Of a stretch of DNA of 64,000 nt, positions 49,039 to 59,800 are shown piece after piece (within the stretch, counting starts at the first letter, position 1; each line of letters opens with the position of its first letter). This stretch comes from JACVCJ01 sp052437175 (GTDB lineage: Bacteria > Bacteroidota > Bacteroidia > CAIKAF01), in assembly GCA_052437175.1 (NCBI GenBank), contig JBQVOK010000006.1:124001-188000 (forward strand), given 5' to 3'. The notes below the pieces were generated by a model, which was not told the DNA's origin, searched no databases, and saw only the letters and a list, made by a program, of their open reading frames with translations. Position numbers and translations under genes: made by a program.

Positions 49039-51890
49039 TTCTTGAGATTCGCATCCGACTTTGCCTGTGCGTCTCTGATCAGTTTATCGGCGCGGGCATC
49101 GGCATCGTCGAGGACTTTCTGTACTTTTTTGTCGGTTTCTTTTTTGGCCTGGTCAGCGGCTTTCTGGGCGGCTACTTTGGCCAGGGGATTCTTGGCTTCG
49201 GCTACCAGTTTGTCGGCCGCGGCATAGCCTTCCTTCTTCAGTTTATCGGCGGCAATGCGGGCATCGGCCTTGATCTTATCGGCCTGTTTGCGGGCCTCTT
49301 CCAGGGCTTTGTCCACCTGTTCGGCCGCTTTTTCCTTCACGGTCTCGATCACCTGTTCCTTCACTTCGTTCGCAATGCTTTTGGCACTTTCTTTCAGGGA
49401 GGTCTTAATGGTGGGTTTGGTGGCTGTACCGCCGAACAATACATCTACGAAAATGATCTCGCCGGGCTGAAAATTAGTGCCCACCAGCGAATTGGCCTGT
49501 TGTGCCAGGCTGTTGATGGTGGCATTGGCCTGGGCGCCGAACAGCGAACGCGGAATTTCCATACGCCAGGTATAGTCGATGGTCTGGTCGAACCCGTGCG
49601 AGCCGGAAATGGTGGCCTTTACCTTATCGATCTTCACGTCGAAAGGAGCGATCTGGGCCCGGCCGTCCTTAATCTTGTAGGAGAAGTTCACGTTCTGGAA
49701 ACTCATGCGTTTCAGCTCGTCTATCTTGAGTGCGTCGCCGAGTTTTACAAAAGGTTCAAAGCCGCCGATGCTTACGCTTTTGGTCTTTAATACACCATTG
49801 GCGCTGATGGTATTGAGATCGGGCTCCATATCGCGGTTGAGCTTACCGGAGAAGTTCTCCAGCGAAACGGTAAAGAGACCGCTGGCATACTGGGCGATCG
49901 GGGCCATTTTCGGGAAGGTATTGAAGGTTTTGTAGGTAGTGGCAATATCAAAGTTCTCTACCCTAAAATTCAGGTTCACCTCCGGGTTTTCGGCGTTTTT
50001 GGTGTCGTACCAGCCATCCATGCGCATTTGTCCGCCCAGGGTGTTCATCTTCAGCGATTCCATGCTGAGGCGGCGGTTCCGGATGATCACTTTACCGTTC
50101 ACATTGTCGAGCACCAGGTTGTCGTAGAGTACTTTTTTGAGGCTGGTGTTCAGTACAAAATCGACATTAGCGGGAATTTCGATCACGCTGCTTTCCCCGG
50201 AAGCCGGAGCTGTGGACGCTTCGGCAGGCGTTGCGCTTTGTGCGCTCTGCTGTGCCGGGGCTTTGTCGTTGTTGCCGGATGCGGTAAGCTGGTTGATGTC
50301 GAGCAGGTTCGAATTTACGCTGAAGTCGCCTTTGATAAGATCGTCCTTAAAAATGTACTCGATAAAGTTGTCGATACGGCCGCTGGCACTGATGTCTGAC
50401 TTGCCGATGAGCGCGTTGAACGAGGCCAGTTCCACAAATTTATTGGTGAAATTCAGTTTGATGGCATTCAGCAGCACCTCGTAGGGCAGGGCTTCCACTT
50501 TCAGTTTCATCTGGCTGGCTTCCAGGCTTCCGCGGGCGGTAAAACGGTCGTACTGTTCACGCTCCACGTAGCTCAGGCGGCCTTTCAGACCGATATCAGC
50601 CCGGATCACGCCGTTGAATTCCTCGCCTTTTTCCAGGGGCAGAAATTCTTTGATGCTGCCCAGGTCGATGGTCCCGAGGGCATTAAAGTCGAAATCGGGA
50701 TCGGATACGGGCGTTTTTACATGCGCGTACATGCTGATGGGGTTGCCGCCCATGACCAGGCTCAGTTTGTTGAGGTCGATGAGGGTGGCGTCCAGGTTGC
50801 CGTTGGGATTCTGAATGTTGAGGTCGATGAATATCTTTTCTACCGAGCGGGGCAGGGCGGGGTATTTAAAACCGCCGTTCTCCACCAGCAGTTTCAGTCC
50901 GAACGCCGGGTAGCCGATGGCGCTGTAGGTCCCTTTAGCAAAGCCTTCGAGGGCAACGGTACCCGAGGCCTGTACACTGGCAAAATCGCGGGTGAACACG
51001 GCGGGTACCAGGGAAAGTATGGTCTTGAAATCGGCTTTCAGGGCTTTAAAGGCAAGGTCCATCACCATATCGTCGTTGTCCTTCAGCTGCAGGAATCCTT
51101 CCAGGCCCAGACCCAGCTCGTTCAGGAACAGTTCGGTCTTTTTAAAGGTATAGATATTGTTTTCCAGGTCGATGTCGATACCGGCATCCGCCTTTATTTC
51201 CACTTCGCTCAGGTAGGCGATGCCACCGGTGGCGAAACTGGTTTTAGCGATATGCAGTTTGTTTTCGGACTGCAGCAGTTCGTTGCTGAAATCGCCGCTG
51301 AGTTCATAGTCCAGATCTTCAACGCGGGCCTTCATTCCACCCTGTTCATCAATATACGTAACATGCGCATTGTTGATGATGAGTGAAGACAGGCGCAGCT
51401 TGTATTTAGCGGGCTCCTGGTCTTCTTCGGGTGTTGCGGCCGTGGTATCTGCCGAAGGTTTTACAATGTCCCAGCTGGCCTTGCCGTCATGGGTTACCTG
51501 CACCAGGGCGCGCGGGTCCTCGATGCGCAGGGCGTTCACCTGGTAATTTTCACCGCGGATCACACTCATCAGGTTCAGGTCCAGTGCCAGTTCGCGTATA
51601 CCGATCAGCGTATCGCCCTCGAAGGTATCTTTGCCCACCACGCTTACGTTCTGTATATTAAAGCGAAAATCGGGAAAGGAACGGAAAATGCTCAGGTCGA
51701 ACTCCCCGAAGTCCACTTTGGCGTTCAGTTGTTTATTGGCCTCATCCTTTACGAACTGCACCAGTTTATCCTTCAACAGGAAAGGGGCGGCTACCAGCAG
51801 AATGATGCAGAGCAGGAAGAAAATGCCGCTACCGAGCATGATCTTGCGGAATAAACTCTTCTTTTTACGGGGCTTGGGTTCTGTAGACAT
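49035..51890 (-). CDS. AsmA-family protein with C-terminal coiled coil
   Basis: 951 residues: a basic cytoplasmic N-terminus (MSTEPKPRKKKSLFRKIM), one membrane helix (FFLLCIILLVAAPFLL), an AsmA N-terminal region (LNAKVDFGEFDLSIFRSFPD followed by FRFNIQNVSVVG), long repetitive beta structure, AsmA_2-like C-terminal domain (SFQNVNFSYKIKDGRAQIAPF ... RMEIPRSLFGAQA), and an Ala/Lys/Asp-rich helical tail of about 110 residues (about 840-951). AsmA relatives bridge the envelope and are tied to phospholipid transport to the outer membrane. The tail is typical of the Bacteroidota members. Monocistronic; ends within palindrome copy C. Confidence 0.9.
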   Translation of the reverse strand: MSTEPKPRKKKSLFRKIMLGSGIFFLLCIILLVAAPFLLKDKLVQFVKDEANKQLNAKVDFGEFDLSIFRSFPDFRFNIQNVSVVGKDTFEGDTLIGIRELALDLNLMSVIRGENYQVNALRIEDPRALVQVTHDGKASWDIVKPSADTTAATPEEDQEPAKYKLRLSSLIINNAHVTYIDEQGGMKARVEDLDYELSGDFSNELLQSENKLHIAKTSFATGGIAYLSEVEIKADAGIDIDLENNIYTFKKTELFLNELGLGLEGFLQLKDNDDMVMDLAFKALKADFKTILSLVPAVFTRDFASVQASGTVALEGFAKGTYSAIGYPAFGLKLLVENGGFKYPALPRSVEKIFIDLNIQNPNGNLDATLIDLNKLSLVMGGNPISMYAHVKTPVSDPDFDFNALGTIDLGSIKEFLPLEKGEEFNGVIRADIGLKGRLSYVEREQYDRFTARGSLEASQMKLKVEALPYEVLLNAIKLNFTNKFVELASFNALIGKSDISASGRIDNFIEYIFKDDLIKGDFSVNSNLLDINQLTASGNNDKAPAQQSAQSATPAEASTAPASGESSVIEIPANVDFVLNTSLKKVLYDNLVLDNVNGKVIIRNRRLSMESLKMNTLGGQMRMDGWYDTKNAENPEVNLNFRVENFDIATTYKTFNTFPKMAPIAQYASGLFTVSLENFSGKLNRDMEPDLNTISANGVLKTKSVSIGGFEPFVKLGDALKIDELKRMSFQNVNFSYKIKDGRAQIAPFDVKIDKVKATISGSHGFDQTIDYTWRMEIPRSLFGAQANATINSLAQQANSLVGTNFQPGEIIFVDVLFGGTATKPTIKTSLKESAKSIANEVKEQVIETVKEKAAEQVDKALEEARKQADKIKADARIAADKLKKEGYAAADKLVAEAKNPLAKVAAQKAADQAKKETDKKVQKVLDDADARADKLIRDAQAKSDANLKK

Positions 51891-52037
51891 ATACTTAATA
51901 CCGTGTTAAATCATGAATGTGTTCTAATGTACGCAATCCTTCGGAAATTACCTGACAAAGAACGTATTTTTAGCGGATGCATTGTCCTTAAGACCTCTCT
52001 GCTTTTGTTAACGCGTGTGTCTGAGGCGGATTAATTC

Positions 52038-52045
52038 TATCTTTG
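52038..52045 (+). promoter_or_regulatory. -7 box of the AraC-family regulator gene
   Basis: TATCTTTG, exact TAnnTTTG, ending 9 bp before the ATG at 52055. Confidence 0.6.
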
Positions 52046-52054
52046 TACCCGGTT

Positions 52055-52930
52055 ATGCCCAATAAAAAGGTTCAGAATATCCCTGTATTTGAGTTGCCCG
52101 GAAACCGGCAGTTTTCCTTTTTTACGATAAATTCCAGGCAGAAAAAGCACCAGTACGAACCGCACCGCCATAATTTTTACGAGGTTATTTTTTACCGTAA
52201 GGTAAATGGTTTTCAGCTGATCGATTTCGAGGAATTCGAAGTACGGAACGATACCTGGACCTTTCTTTCGCCGGGGCAGGTACACCAGTTTCATACCGGA
52301 GAAATGGAAGGCGTTATTCTTACCTTCAGTGCGCATTTCCTGCTGCGCTCACCCGAAGACCGCAGCTTTATAAAGAACAACCTGCTGTTCCATCACCCGG
52401 AATATCATCCCAGTTTTATGGTGAACGCAGATGACGGGGCTGTAATGCAGTCGATACTGCACCTGATGGAAAAGGAATACAACCGAGAGCACAGCTCGCC
52501 CGATATCCTGCATGGTTACCTGCGCCTGCTGCTCGAAAATGCCGACCGGGCTTTCCGTTCCTCGCGTATGGCGGTAGCTGTGCATAACCCGCGCCTGCTC
52601 AACCGTACCAGGCAGATCATTGCCCTGGTGGAAAAAAACTACCACCGGCATCACAATGTAACGTTCTATGCAGAAGCCATGCGTCTTACGCCCAAAAGGG
52701 CAAACGAAATATCCAAAGAGGGAACAGGCATTACCATTATGTCGCTGGTACATAGGCGCATTACCCTGGAAGCCAAGCGTATGATAGGGTATAGCGATAA
52801 GAGTATCAAGGAGATATCGTTCAGCCTGGGTTTTGAGGACCCGGCCTATTTCAGCCGTTTTTTTAAGAAAAATACCGGGGAATCGCCGGAAGTTTTTCGG
52901 TCGAAATGTTCAAATAGTACAAGAGTCTAA
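52055..52930 (+). CDS. AraC-family transcriptional regulator
   Basis: 291 residues from ATG 52055 (MPNKKVQNIPVFELPG); an upstream TTG overlaps the -7 box. N-terminal cupin-type sensor (HQYEPHRHNFYEVIFYR ... TWTFLSPGQVHQF, the conserved HxxxxYE plus PGxxH pattern), and C-terminal double helix-turn-helix (about 185-285: VTFYAEAMRLTPKRANEISKE and SIKEISFSLGFEDPAYFSRF followed by FKKNTGESPEVFR). Lies upstream and co-oriented with the Bcr/CflA and RND efflux genes, so likely their regulator, possibly as activator responding to a small hydrophobic molecule. A 52-bp dyad-symmetric sequence separates it from the exporter gene. Confidence 0.93.
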   Translation: MPNKKVQNIPVFELPGNRQFSFFTINSRQKKHQYEPHRHNFYEVIFYRKVNGFQLIDFEEFEVRNDTWTFLSPGQVHQFHTGEMEGVILTFSAHFLLRSPEDRSFIKNNLLFHHPEYHPSFMVNADDGAVMQSILHLMEKEYNREHSSPDILHGYLRLLLENADRAFRSSRMAVAVHNPRLLNRTRQIIALVEKNYHRHHNVTFYAEAMRLTPKRANEISKEGTGITIMSLVHRRITLEAKRMIGYSDKSIKEISFSLGFEDPAYFSRFFKKNTGESPEVFRSKCSNSTRV

Positions 52931-52970
52931 AACATTTGTCCTTCTTAGCCATCATTTCTATTGCGACTTT

Positions 52971-53022
52971 TGCATCGGATTTCTGTAATATACTGTACGG
53001 TATAAAAAATACCTGCGATGCA
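52971..53022. promoter_or_regulatory. Co-centred nested inverted repeats upstream of the Bcr/CflA gene
   Basis: Outer pair TGCATCG (52971-52977) / CGATGCA (53016-53022) and inner near-palindrome TATACTGTACGGTATA (52989-53004, one mismatch) share the same centre (52996.5). Lies 32 bp before the exporter ATG, so a candidate operator or attenuator. No T run for a terminator. Confidence 0.5.
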
Positions 53023-53053
53023 GATGTTTAAGTGAGCTGAGGAACAAGTTTTT

Positions 53054-54298
53054 ATGAAGGATAAGTGGAAAGAAGACGGACTAAGATCACATGGACGGCT
53101 TATTGTAATTTTAGGTTTTTTATCGGGCTTAATACCTTTTAGTATCGATATGTACCTGCCGGCGTTCCCCGCAATTGCAACGGGTTTGCACACGGACACG
53201 GCCAATGTCGGCATCTCTCTGGCCAGTTTTTTTGTGGGTATTTGTGCAGGACAGGTCCTGTACGGCCCGCTGATGGACCGTTACGGTCGGCGCAAACCGC
53301 TGCTGGCCGGTATGGGTATTTACCTGGCGGCCTCGCTGGCCTGTATTTTTGTGACGGATGTAGAACAGCTGATCGCCCTGCGCTTTATACAGGCATTCGG
53401 CGGTTGTGCCACCTTTATTGCAGGCCGGGCCGTGGTACGCGATGTATTTCCCTCTGAGCAGATCGCAAGGGTATTTTCCCTGATGATGCTGGTCATGGGC
53501 GTAGCCCCGGTTATCGCTCCCATTGCAGGAGGAATCGTGGTTTCGCTGGCGCACTGGCGTGTGATCTTTATTACCCTGAGCCTGCTGGCCCTGGCGCTAC
53601 TGGCTGCGGTGTATTTCCTGCTGCCCGAAAGCAAAGGCCCCGATGCTTCGGTGTCGCTGCGTCCCATTCGTATCCTGCAGCGTTACGGAGAGGTGATGGT
53701 CACCCCGGGCTTTTTGCCCTATACGCTGGCTTCGGCTTTTGGTTCGGCGGCCCTTTTTGCCTATATATCGGCCTCGCCGCAGGTATTCATGGAACTGTTC
53801 GGACTGAGTGAACGTTACTACGGTATGGCCTTTGCCTTTAATGCGGCCTGCCTCATTACGGGCGGACAGCTGAGCCGGGTATTCATGAAGCGCTACAGCA
53901 ACGAACAGATCTCCCTGTACACGGGACTGCTGCTGCTGGCCATCGGGCTGTTCCTGGCAGCGGGTACCTGGCTGGGTTACGGATATCTTCCCCTGGTACT
54001 TGGCGGATTATCCGGCTACCTTTTTATCTTTGGTATCAACAATCCAAACACCAATGCCTTATCCCTGAAACCATTCGTACATAATGCCGGAGCGGCGTCC
54101 TCGCTTTCGGGAGTTATCCAGATGTCGATAAACGCATCGGTCTCTTTCCTGGTAAGCTGGTTGGCCGATGGTACGGCCCGGCCCATGGTAAGCGGCATCG
54201 TTCTCTGTGCCGCCGCTGCCGCGGGAGCGCTGATCGCGGCCAATGTACGGAGCGGCGAAAGGAATATGTTTAAAATGAGTCAACAAAAACAACTATAA
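53054..54298 (+). CDS. Bcr/CflA-family multidrug exporter (MFS)
   Basis: 414 residues, twelve membrane helices. FSIDMYLPAFPAIATGL is the Bcr/CflA opening; GQVLYGPLMDRYGRRKPLL is MFS motif A; GGCATFIAGRAVVRDVFP and APVIAPIAGGIVV are motif C-type segments of drug:H+ antiporters. The TolC gene starts 9 bp after its stop, so it is co-transcribed with the tripartite pump. Exports drugs or metabolites across the inner membrane; substrate unknown. Confidence 0.93.
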   Translation: MKDKWKEDGLRSHGRLIVILGFLSGLIPFSIDMYLPAFPAIATGLHTDTANVGISLASFFVGICAGQVLYGPLMDRYGRRKPLLAGMGIYLAASLACIFVTDVEQLIALRFIQAFGGCATFIAGRAVVRDVFPSEQIARVFSLMMLVMGVAPVIAPIAGGIVVSLAHWRVIFITLSLLALALLAAVYFLLPESKGPDASVSLRPIRILQRYGEVMVTPGFLPYTLASAFGSAALFAYISASPQVFMELFGLSERYYGMAFAFNAACLITGGQLSRVFMKRYSNEQISLYTGLLLLAIGLFLAAGTWLGYGYLPLVLGGLSGYLFIFGINNPNTNALSLKPFVHNAGAASSLSGVIQMSINASVSFLVSWLADGTARPMVSGIVLCAAAAAGALIAANVRSGERNMFKMSQQKQL

Positions 54299-54307
54299 AC
54301 AGCAATT

Positions 54308-55636
54308 ATGTACATTCTACCGAAGAAATATCTTTCACTTTTAGGTATCCTGTGGATGTTTCTGCCGGCACTGAAGGCACAACAGCCTGCCGACAGTGTA
54401 TTGCAAAACGCTACACTGGAAAATGTGATCGCCTATGCCCTGCAGAAGCAGCCCGGCATACAACAGTCGGTCCTTGACGAAAGGATCACCCGCATCAATG
54501 TAAACAACAAACTGTCTGACTGGTATCCGCAGATCCAGTTCAACGGGTCGCTGCAGCACAACGTACAGCTGCAGTCTTCCTCCATCGGGGGGAATATCAT
54601 TCAGCTGGGGGTAAAAAATACTTCTGCCGCCCAGTTCCTGGCCACCCAGCAACTGCTGAACCGCGATCTGCTGCTGGCCAGTATCACCGCTAAGAACGTA
54701 AAACAGCAGGCCAGCCAGAATACCGAAAGCAACCGCATCGACCTGGTGGTGAACGTAACCAAGGCCTTTTACGACGTACTGGCCACCGAACAGCAGGTAA
54801 AAGTGTCCGGGGAGAACATTGCCCGCCTGGAGCGCAGCCTGAAGGACGCCTACAGTCAGTACGAAGCCGGCACCGCCGATAAGATCGACTACAAGCGCGC
54901 CACCATTACGCTTAACAACACCAAAGCCTCCCTGCAGAGCAACCAGGAACTGCTGGAAGCCAAAAAAGAATACCTCAAGTTCCTGATGGGCTACCCGGCC
55001 ACCGAAAAGCTCGACATCGTATACGACCAGCAGGCCATGGAGAACAACATCGGGCTGGACACCACGCAAAAGAGCAATTACCAGAACCGCGTGGAGTACC
55101 GTATGTTACAGACCAGCCGCAACCTGCAGGTCGGCAACCTGAAATACAGTAAACTGGCCTATATGCCCAGCCTGTCAGCATCGGGATCGTACTCCCTGTA
55201 TTACCTCAACAACGACATCCGCCAGCTGTACAGCAAAAACTTCCCGATCTCCTATGCCGCGCTGAACCTCAGCATCCCGATCTTCCAGGGTACCAAACGC
55301 TTCCAGAGCATACAGCAGCAGAAACTGCAGCTGCGCCGTATCGACTACGATATCCAGAACCTGGAGAACGCCGTGAATTCAGAATATGCGCAGGCCATGG
55401 CCATGTACCGCAGCAGCCTGGCCACCTACACCGCCCTGAAGGAGAACATGGAAATTGCCCGGGAAGTGTACGATGTGGTGGACATGCAGTACCGCAGCGG
55501 TATAAAGACCTACCTGGAGGTAATTACGGCCGAGACCGACCTGCGCACGGCCAGGATCAATTATTACAATGCCCTGTACCAGCTGCTTTCGGCTAAGGTA
55601 GACGTACAGAAGGCCATGGGACAGATCACTTTTTAA
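54308..55636 (+). CDS. TolC-family outer-membrane efflux protein
   Basis: 442 residues; signal peptide (cleavage near LKAQ), two outer-membrane efflux repeats with long helical hairpins (NVIAYALQKQPGIQQSVLDE ... KIDYKRATITLNNTKASLQS; and EYRMLQTSRNLQVGNLKYSK ... YRSGIKTYLEVITAETDLRTA). Forms the outer channel of the tripartite pump with the following two genes. Lies 9 bp after the Bcr/CflA gene. Length and layout standard for Bacteroidota TolC. Confidence 0.93.
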   Translation: MYILPKKYLSLLGILWMFLPALKAQQPADSVLQNATLENVIAYALQKQPGIQQSVLDERITRINVNNKLSDWYPQIQFNGSLQHNVQLQSSSIGGNIIQLGVKNTSAAQFLATQQLLNRDLLLASITAKNVKQQASQNTESNRIDLVVNVTKAFYDVLATEQQVKVSGENIARLERSLKDAYSQYEAGTADKIDYKRATITLNNTKASLQSNQELLEAKKEYLKFLMGYPATEKLDIVYDQQAMENNIGLDTTQKSNYQNRVEYRMLQTSRNLQVGNLKYSKLAYMPSLSASGSYSLYYLNNDIRQLYSKNFPISYAALNLSIPIFQGTKRFQSIQQQKLQLRRIDYDIQNLENAVNSEYAQAMAMYRSSLATYTALKENMEIAREVYDVVDMQYRSGIKTYLEVITAETDLRTARINYYNALYQLLSAKVDVQKAMGQITF

Positions 55637-55669
55637 ATAGTCAACATCAACAATACAACAACCAGATTT

Positions 55670-56806
55670 ATGTATAAAAAGATCATATTTTATGTTTCGG
55701 CAGCGGGTTTCATTGTTGCCACATCCTGCGGCAATAAACAGGCCGGCATGGGACAGCAGGGCGGGCCGGTACCGGTTACGCTGGAGTCGGTGAAATATAC
55801 CGATGCCGTTTATTTTGACGAATACCCGGCCATTGTGGTGCCGCTGAACGAAGTAGAACTGCGTGCCCAGGTGAACGGGTATATTACCGAGATCGCTTTC
55901 CGCGAAGGCGAGAAGGTGCGCAAGGGACAAAAACTGTACGTGATTGACCAGCAGCAGTATGCCGCTAATTACGAACAGGCCCTGGCCAACCTGGAAGTGC
56001 AGAAGGCCAACCTGGTAAAAGCCCAGAAAGATGCCGACCGTTACCACCAGCTGGATAAGAACGACGCCATTGCCAAACAACAGGTAGACAATGCCGATGC
56101 CATACTGGCCGCCACCCAGAAACAGGTAGACGCCGCTAAAGCCATGGTGAATGCCGCACAGACCAATGTGCGCTACACCACCATCACCGCACCGTTCGAT
56201 GGTACCATCGGTATATCCCAGGTGAAGGTAGGAGCCGCCGTAAGCGCCGGACAAACCCTGCTGAATACCGTATCTACCGACGATCCCATTGCGGCCGATT
56301 TTACCATTGACCAGAGCGAGATCTTCCGGTATTCCGAATTCCTGGCACAGAAAGGCAAGGTAAAGAACGATTCCACCTTCCGCCTGGCCTTCAGCGGACA
56401 GGAATACGCCCTGCCCGGCGAAATTACCCTCATAGACCGCGCCGTGGACAAACAGACCGGAAGCATGAAAGTGCGTGTAACCTTTCCGAACCCGGATAAC
56501 GTGCTGCGTGCCGGCATGAGCGGAACCATCCGCGTGCGTAACGACGCCTCCGTAAAATCGATCCTGGTCCCTTACAAAGCCGTTACCGAAATGCTGGGCG
56601 AATACTTTGTGTACGTGGCCGGAGACAGCAATAAGGTATTTCAGCAGCGCGTACACCTGGGCAAACAGGTAGGCCAGAACGTGATCATTAAAGAAGGCCT
56701 CAAACCCGATCAGAAAATTGTGACACAGGGTGTACAGAAACTGCGCGACGGAGCGGTGATCACCACCGAACAGCCTGCCGCGCCCGGAGCCCCCGCTAAA
56801 AAATAA
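55670..56806 (+). CDS. RND efflux periplasmic adaptor (AcrA-like lipoprotein)
   Basis: 378 residues. Lipobox FIVATSCGNK (Cys20). Barrel-sandwich halves LRAQVNGYITEIAFREGEKV (about 64-83) and TITAPFDGTIGISQVKVGAA, a helical hairpin between (LANLEVQKANLVKAQKDADR), beta-barrel and membrane-proximal domains (LIDRAVDKQTGSMKVRVTFP, VLRAGMSGTIRVR). Links the inner-membrane pump to TolC. 33 bp after tolC and 38 bp before the pump gene. Confidence 0.94.
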   Translation: MYKKIIFYVSAAGFIVATSCGNKQAGMGQQGGPVPVTLESVKYTDAVYFDEYPAIVVPLNEVELRAQVNGYITEIAFREGEKVRKGQKLYVIDQQQYAANYEQALANLEVQKANLVKAQKDADRYHQLDKNDAIAKQQVDNADAILAATQKQVDAAKAMVNAAQTNVRYTTITAPFDGTIGISQVKVGAAVSAGQTLLNTVSTDDPIAADFTIDQSEIFRYSEFLAQKGKVKNDSTFRLAFSGQEYALPGEITLIDRAVDKQTGSMKVRVTFPNPDNVLRAGMSGTIRVRNDASVKSILVPYKAVTEMLGEYFVYVAGDSNKVFQQRVHLGKQVGQNVIIKEGLKPDQKIVTQGVQKLRDGAVITTEQPAAPGAPAKK

Positions 56807-56844
56807 ACACCCGTAATACGGAGTATTAAAGAACTGAACAGATT

Positions 56845-59800
56845 ATGATCGCAGATATTTTTATAAAACGACCGGTAACGGCCATTGTGGTTTCCATAGT
56901 GATCGTACTGGTGGGGCTCATATCCATGAGTACGCTGCCCATAGCGCAGTACCCCAATATTACCCCGCCCACGGTACAGATACAGGGTACCATGACCGGT
57001 GCCGATGCCCAGACCATCGAGCAGACCACCACCACCGCCATTGAAACGCAGGTGAACGGTACGCCCGGTATGATGTACCTGAGCAGTAACAGTACCGGCA
57101 GCGGCCAGGGAAGCATTACCGTTACCTTTGATGTAGGTACCGACATCGATATTGCCACCCTGGACGTACAGAACCGCGTAAGCGTGGCCGAGCCCACCCT
57201 GCCCGACGCCGTAAAACGCCTGGGACTTACCGTGCGTAAACGGAACCCCAGTATCTTCATGGTACTTTCGCTGTATTCGCCCAACGGCACACACGATCCC
57301 GTGTTCATGGGTAACTATACCAATATTTACCTGAAAGACGCCCTGCTGCGCGTAAAAGGCGTGGGGGACATCATTTCCCTGGGCGACGATTTTGGTATGC
57401 GTATATGGCTCAATCCCGATAAACTGGCGGCACTGGGACTTACCCCTTCCGACGTAACGGCAGCCCTTACCGAGCAGAACTTACAGATAGCCGCCGGGGT
57501 AGTGGGCGGTAACCCGCAGCCCGGGGTGCAGGCCTTCGAGTACAACGTACTTACCAACAGCCGCATCAACCGCAAGGAAGATTTCGAGAACATCATCGTG
57601 CGTACCGACCCCACAGACGGCGCGGTTACCTACCTGAAAGACATAGCCCGCGTAGAACTGGCCAAGTTCAACTACGGCAACAACTCCTTCGTGAACGGCA
57701 AACGTGCCTCGTACATGCTGGTTTACCTGGCTCCCGGGGCCAATGCCCTCGATACGTACGACGGTCTTATGAAACGCCTGGGCGAGCTGAAAAAGAACTT
57801 CCCCAAAGACATCGACTATGAAATGCCGGTGGAAACAGTATCCGTGGTGAACGTATCCATCAAGGAGGTACTGCATACCCTGGTGGAAGCCCTGATCCTG
57901 GTGGTATTCCTCTTTTTGCAGAACTGGCGCGCCACGCTCATTCCCGTACTGGCCATCCCGGTTTCGCTCATCGGTACCTTCATCTTCTTCATTCCCTTTG
58001 GTTTCACCATCAATACACTTACCCTCTTTGCCTTTATCCTGGCGGTGGGTATCGTGGTGGACGATGCCATTGTGGTGGTGGAGGCCGTGCAGCACTACAT
58101 CGACAGCAAAGGCCTTTCGCCGAAAGAAGCCACCAAGAAAGCCATGCAGGACATTTCCGGTCCCGTGATCGCCATTGCCCTGATCCTGGCCGCGGTATTT
58201 GTTCCCGTAGGTTTTGTACCGGGCATCACCGGCCGCCTGTACCAGCAATTTGCCATTACCATTGCCGTATCGGTAATGATCTCGGCCTTTGTGGCCCTGT
58301 CGCTTACCCCGGCGCTCTGCAGCATCATGCTGAAACCTTCGAAAAAGGAAGGCGATAAAAAGAACATCCTGGACCGCTTTTTCGACCGTTTTAACCGCTG
58401 GTTCAACCGCCTGTCCAATTCCTATACGCTCAGCGTGGGCAAGTGGATCCGTAAAACGCCTTATGTACTCGTACTGATGGTGTGCCTGTTCGTGGGGCTG
58501 GGTTACCTGTTCAAGACCAAACCTACGGGCTTTATTCCCACCGAAGACGAAGGCCGCCTGTTCGTAACCTACGAAATGCCCGAAGGTACCTCCACCACAC
58601 GCAGTATCCAAATGCTGAAGGAGATACAGAAACGCCTGGGTACCATTAATGCCATCCGTACGGTGGGTGGTATGGCCGGTCTTAATATCATGACCTTCTC
58701 CAACAAATCGAACGTAGGTACCATTTTCGTATCCCTGAAACACTGGGACCAGCGTAAGGAGAAAAAAGACCAGCTGCAGGGCGTAATTGCCGAAATTCAG
58801 CAAAAGACCGCCGACCTGAAGGAAGCCCGCGTCATGGCCATTGCGCCGCCTGCGATCCCGGGTCTGGGTCAGTCGGCCGGTTTTACCTTCCAGCTGCAGC
58901 AGACCACCAGTACCGACGATATCAAACAGTTCGAGGTGGTGGCCAATAACTTCCTGAACGAACTGCGCAAACGTCCGGAGATCGGCACGGCCTACACCTT
59001 CTTTACGGCCAAAACGCCGAGTTACCAGGTGGATGTAGACCGCGAAAAGGCCAAGAAACTGGGCCTGAACGTGGGCGAGGTGTACCAGACCCTGTCCACG
59101 CTGCTGGGTAGTTCCTATGTGAACGACTTTAATATTTACGGCCGTAACTTCCGGGTAATGGCCCAGGCCGACAGCTCGTACCGTACGTCCATAGATAACA
59201 TCAACAAGTTCTTTGTGCGCAACCGCGAAGGCAATATGGTGCCGCTGAGCGCCGTGATCACGACCCGTGTTACCGAGAACCCGCAGGTGATCTCGCACTT
59301 CAATATCTACCGTTCGGTAGAGATCAACGGATCGCCCAAACCGGGATACAGCAGCGGCCAGGCCATACAGGCGCTGAAAGAGACCGCCGAACAGCATCTG
59401 CCGGCCGGTTACGGCTACGAATTCTCGGGTATGAGTGCCGAAGAGGTAAAAGCGGGAAATACCACCCTGCTGATCTTTGCCGTGTCCATTGTGTTCGTAT
59501 TCCTGTTCCTGGCGGCCCTGTACGAAAGCTGGTCCGTACCTTTTGCCGTACTGTTTGCCGTACCCATCGGGGCCTTCGGTTCCATCCTTACGCTTACGTT
59601 CCTGCCTTCGCTCACGAACAATATCTACGCCCAGATCGGTCTTATTACCCTCATCGGGCTGGCGGCCAAGAACGCCATCCTGATCGTGGAATATGCCAAG
59701 GAACGCGTAGACAGCGGCACCGAATTGATACAGGCCACCCTGGCCGCGGTAAAACTGCGTCTGCGGCCCATCATCATGACCTCCCTGGCCTTTATCCTGG

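Noticed and set aside
57481..59397. 638-codon open frame antisense to the RND pump
   Set aside because: Same reason: lies wholly within the pump gene and has no recognisable domain.
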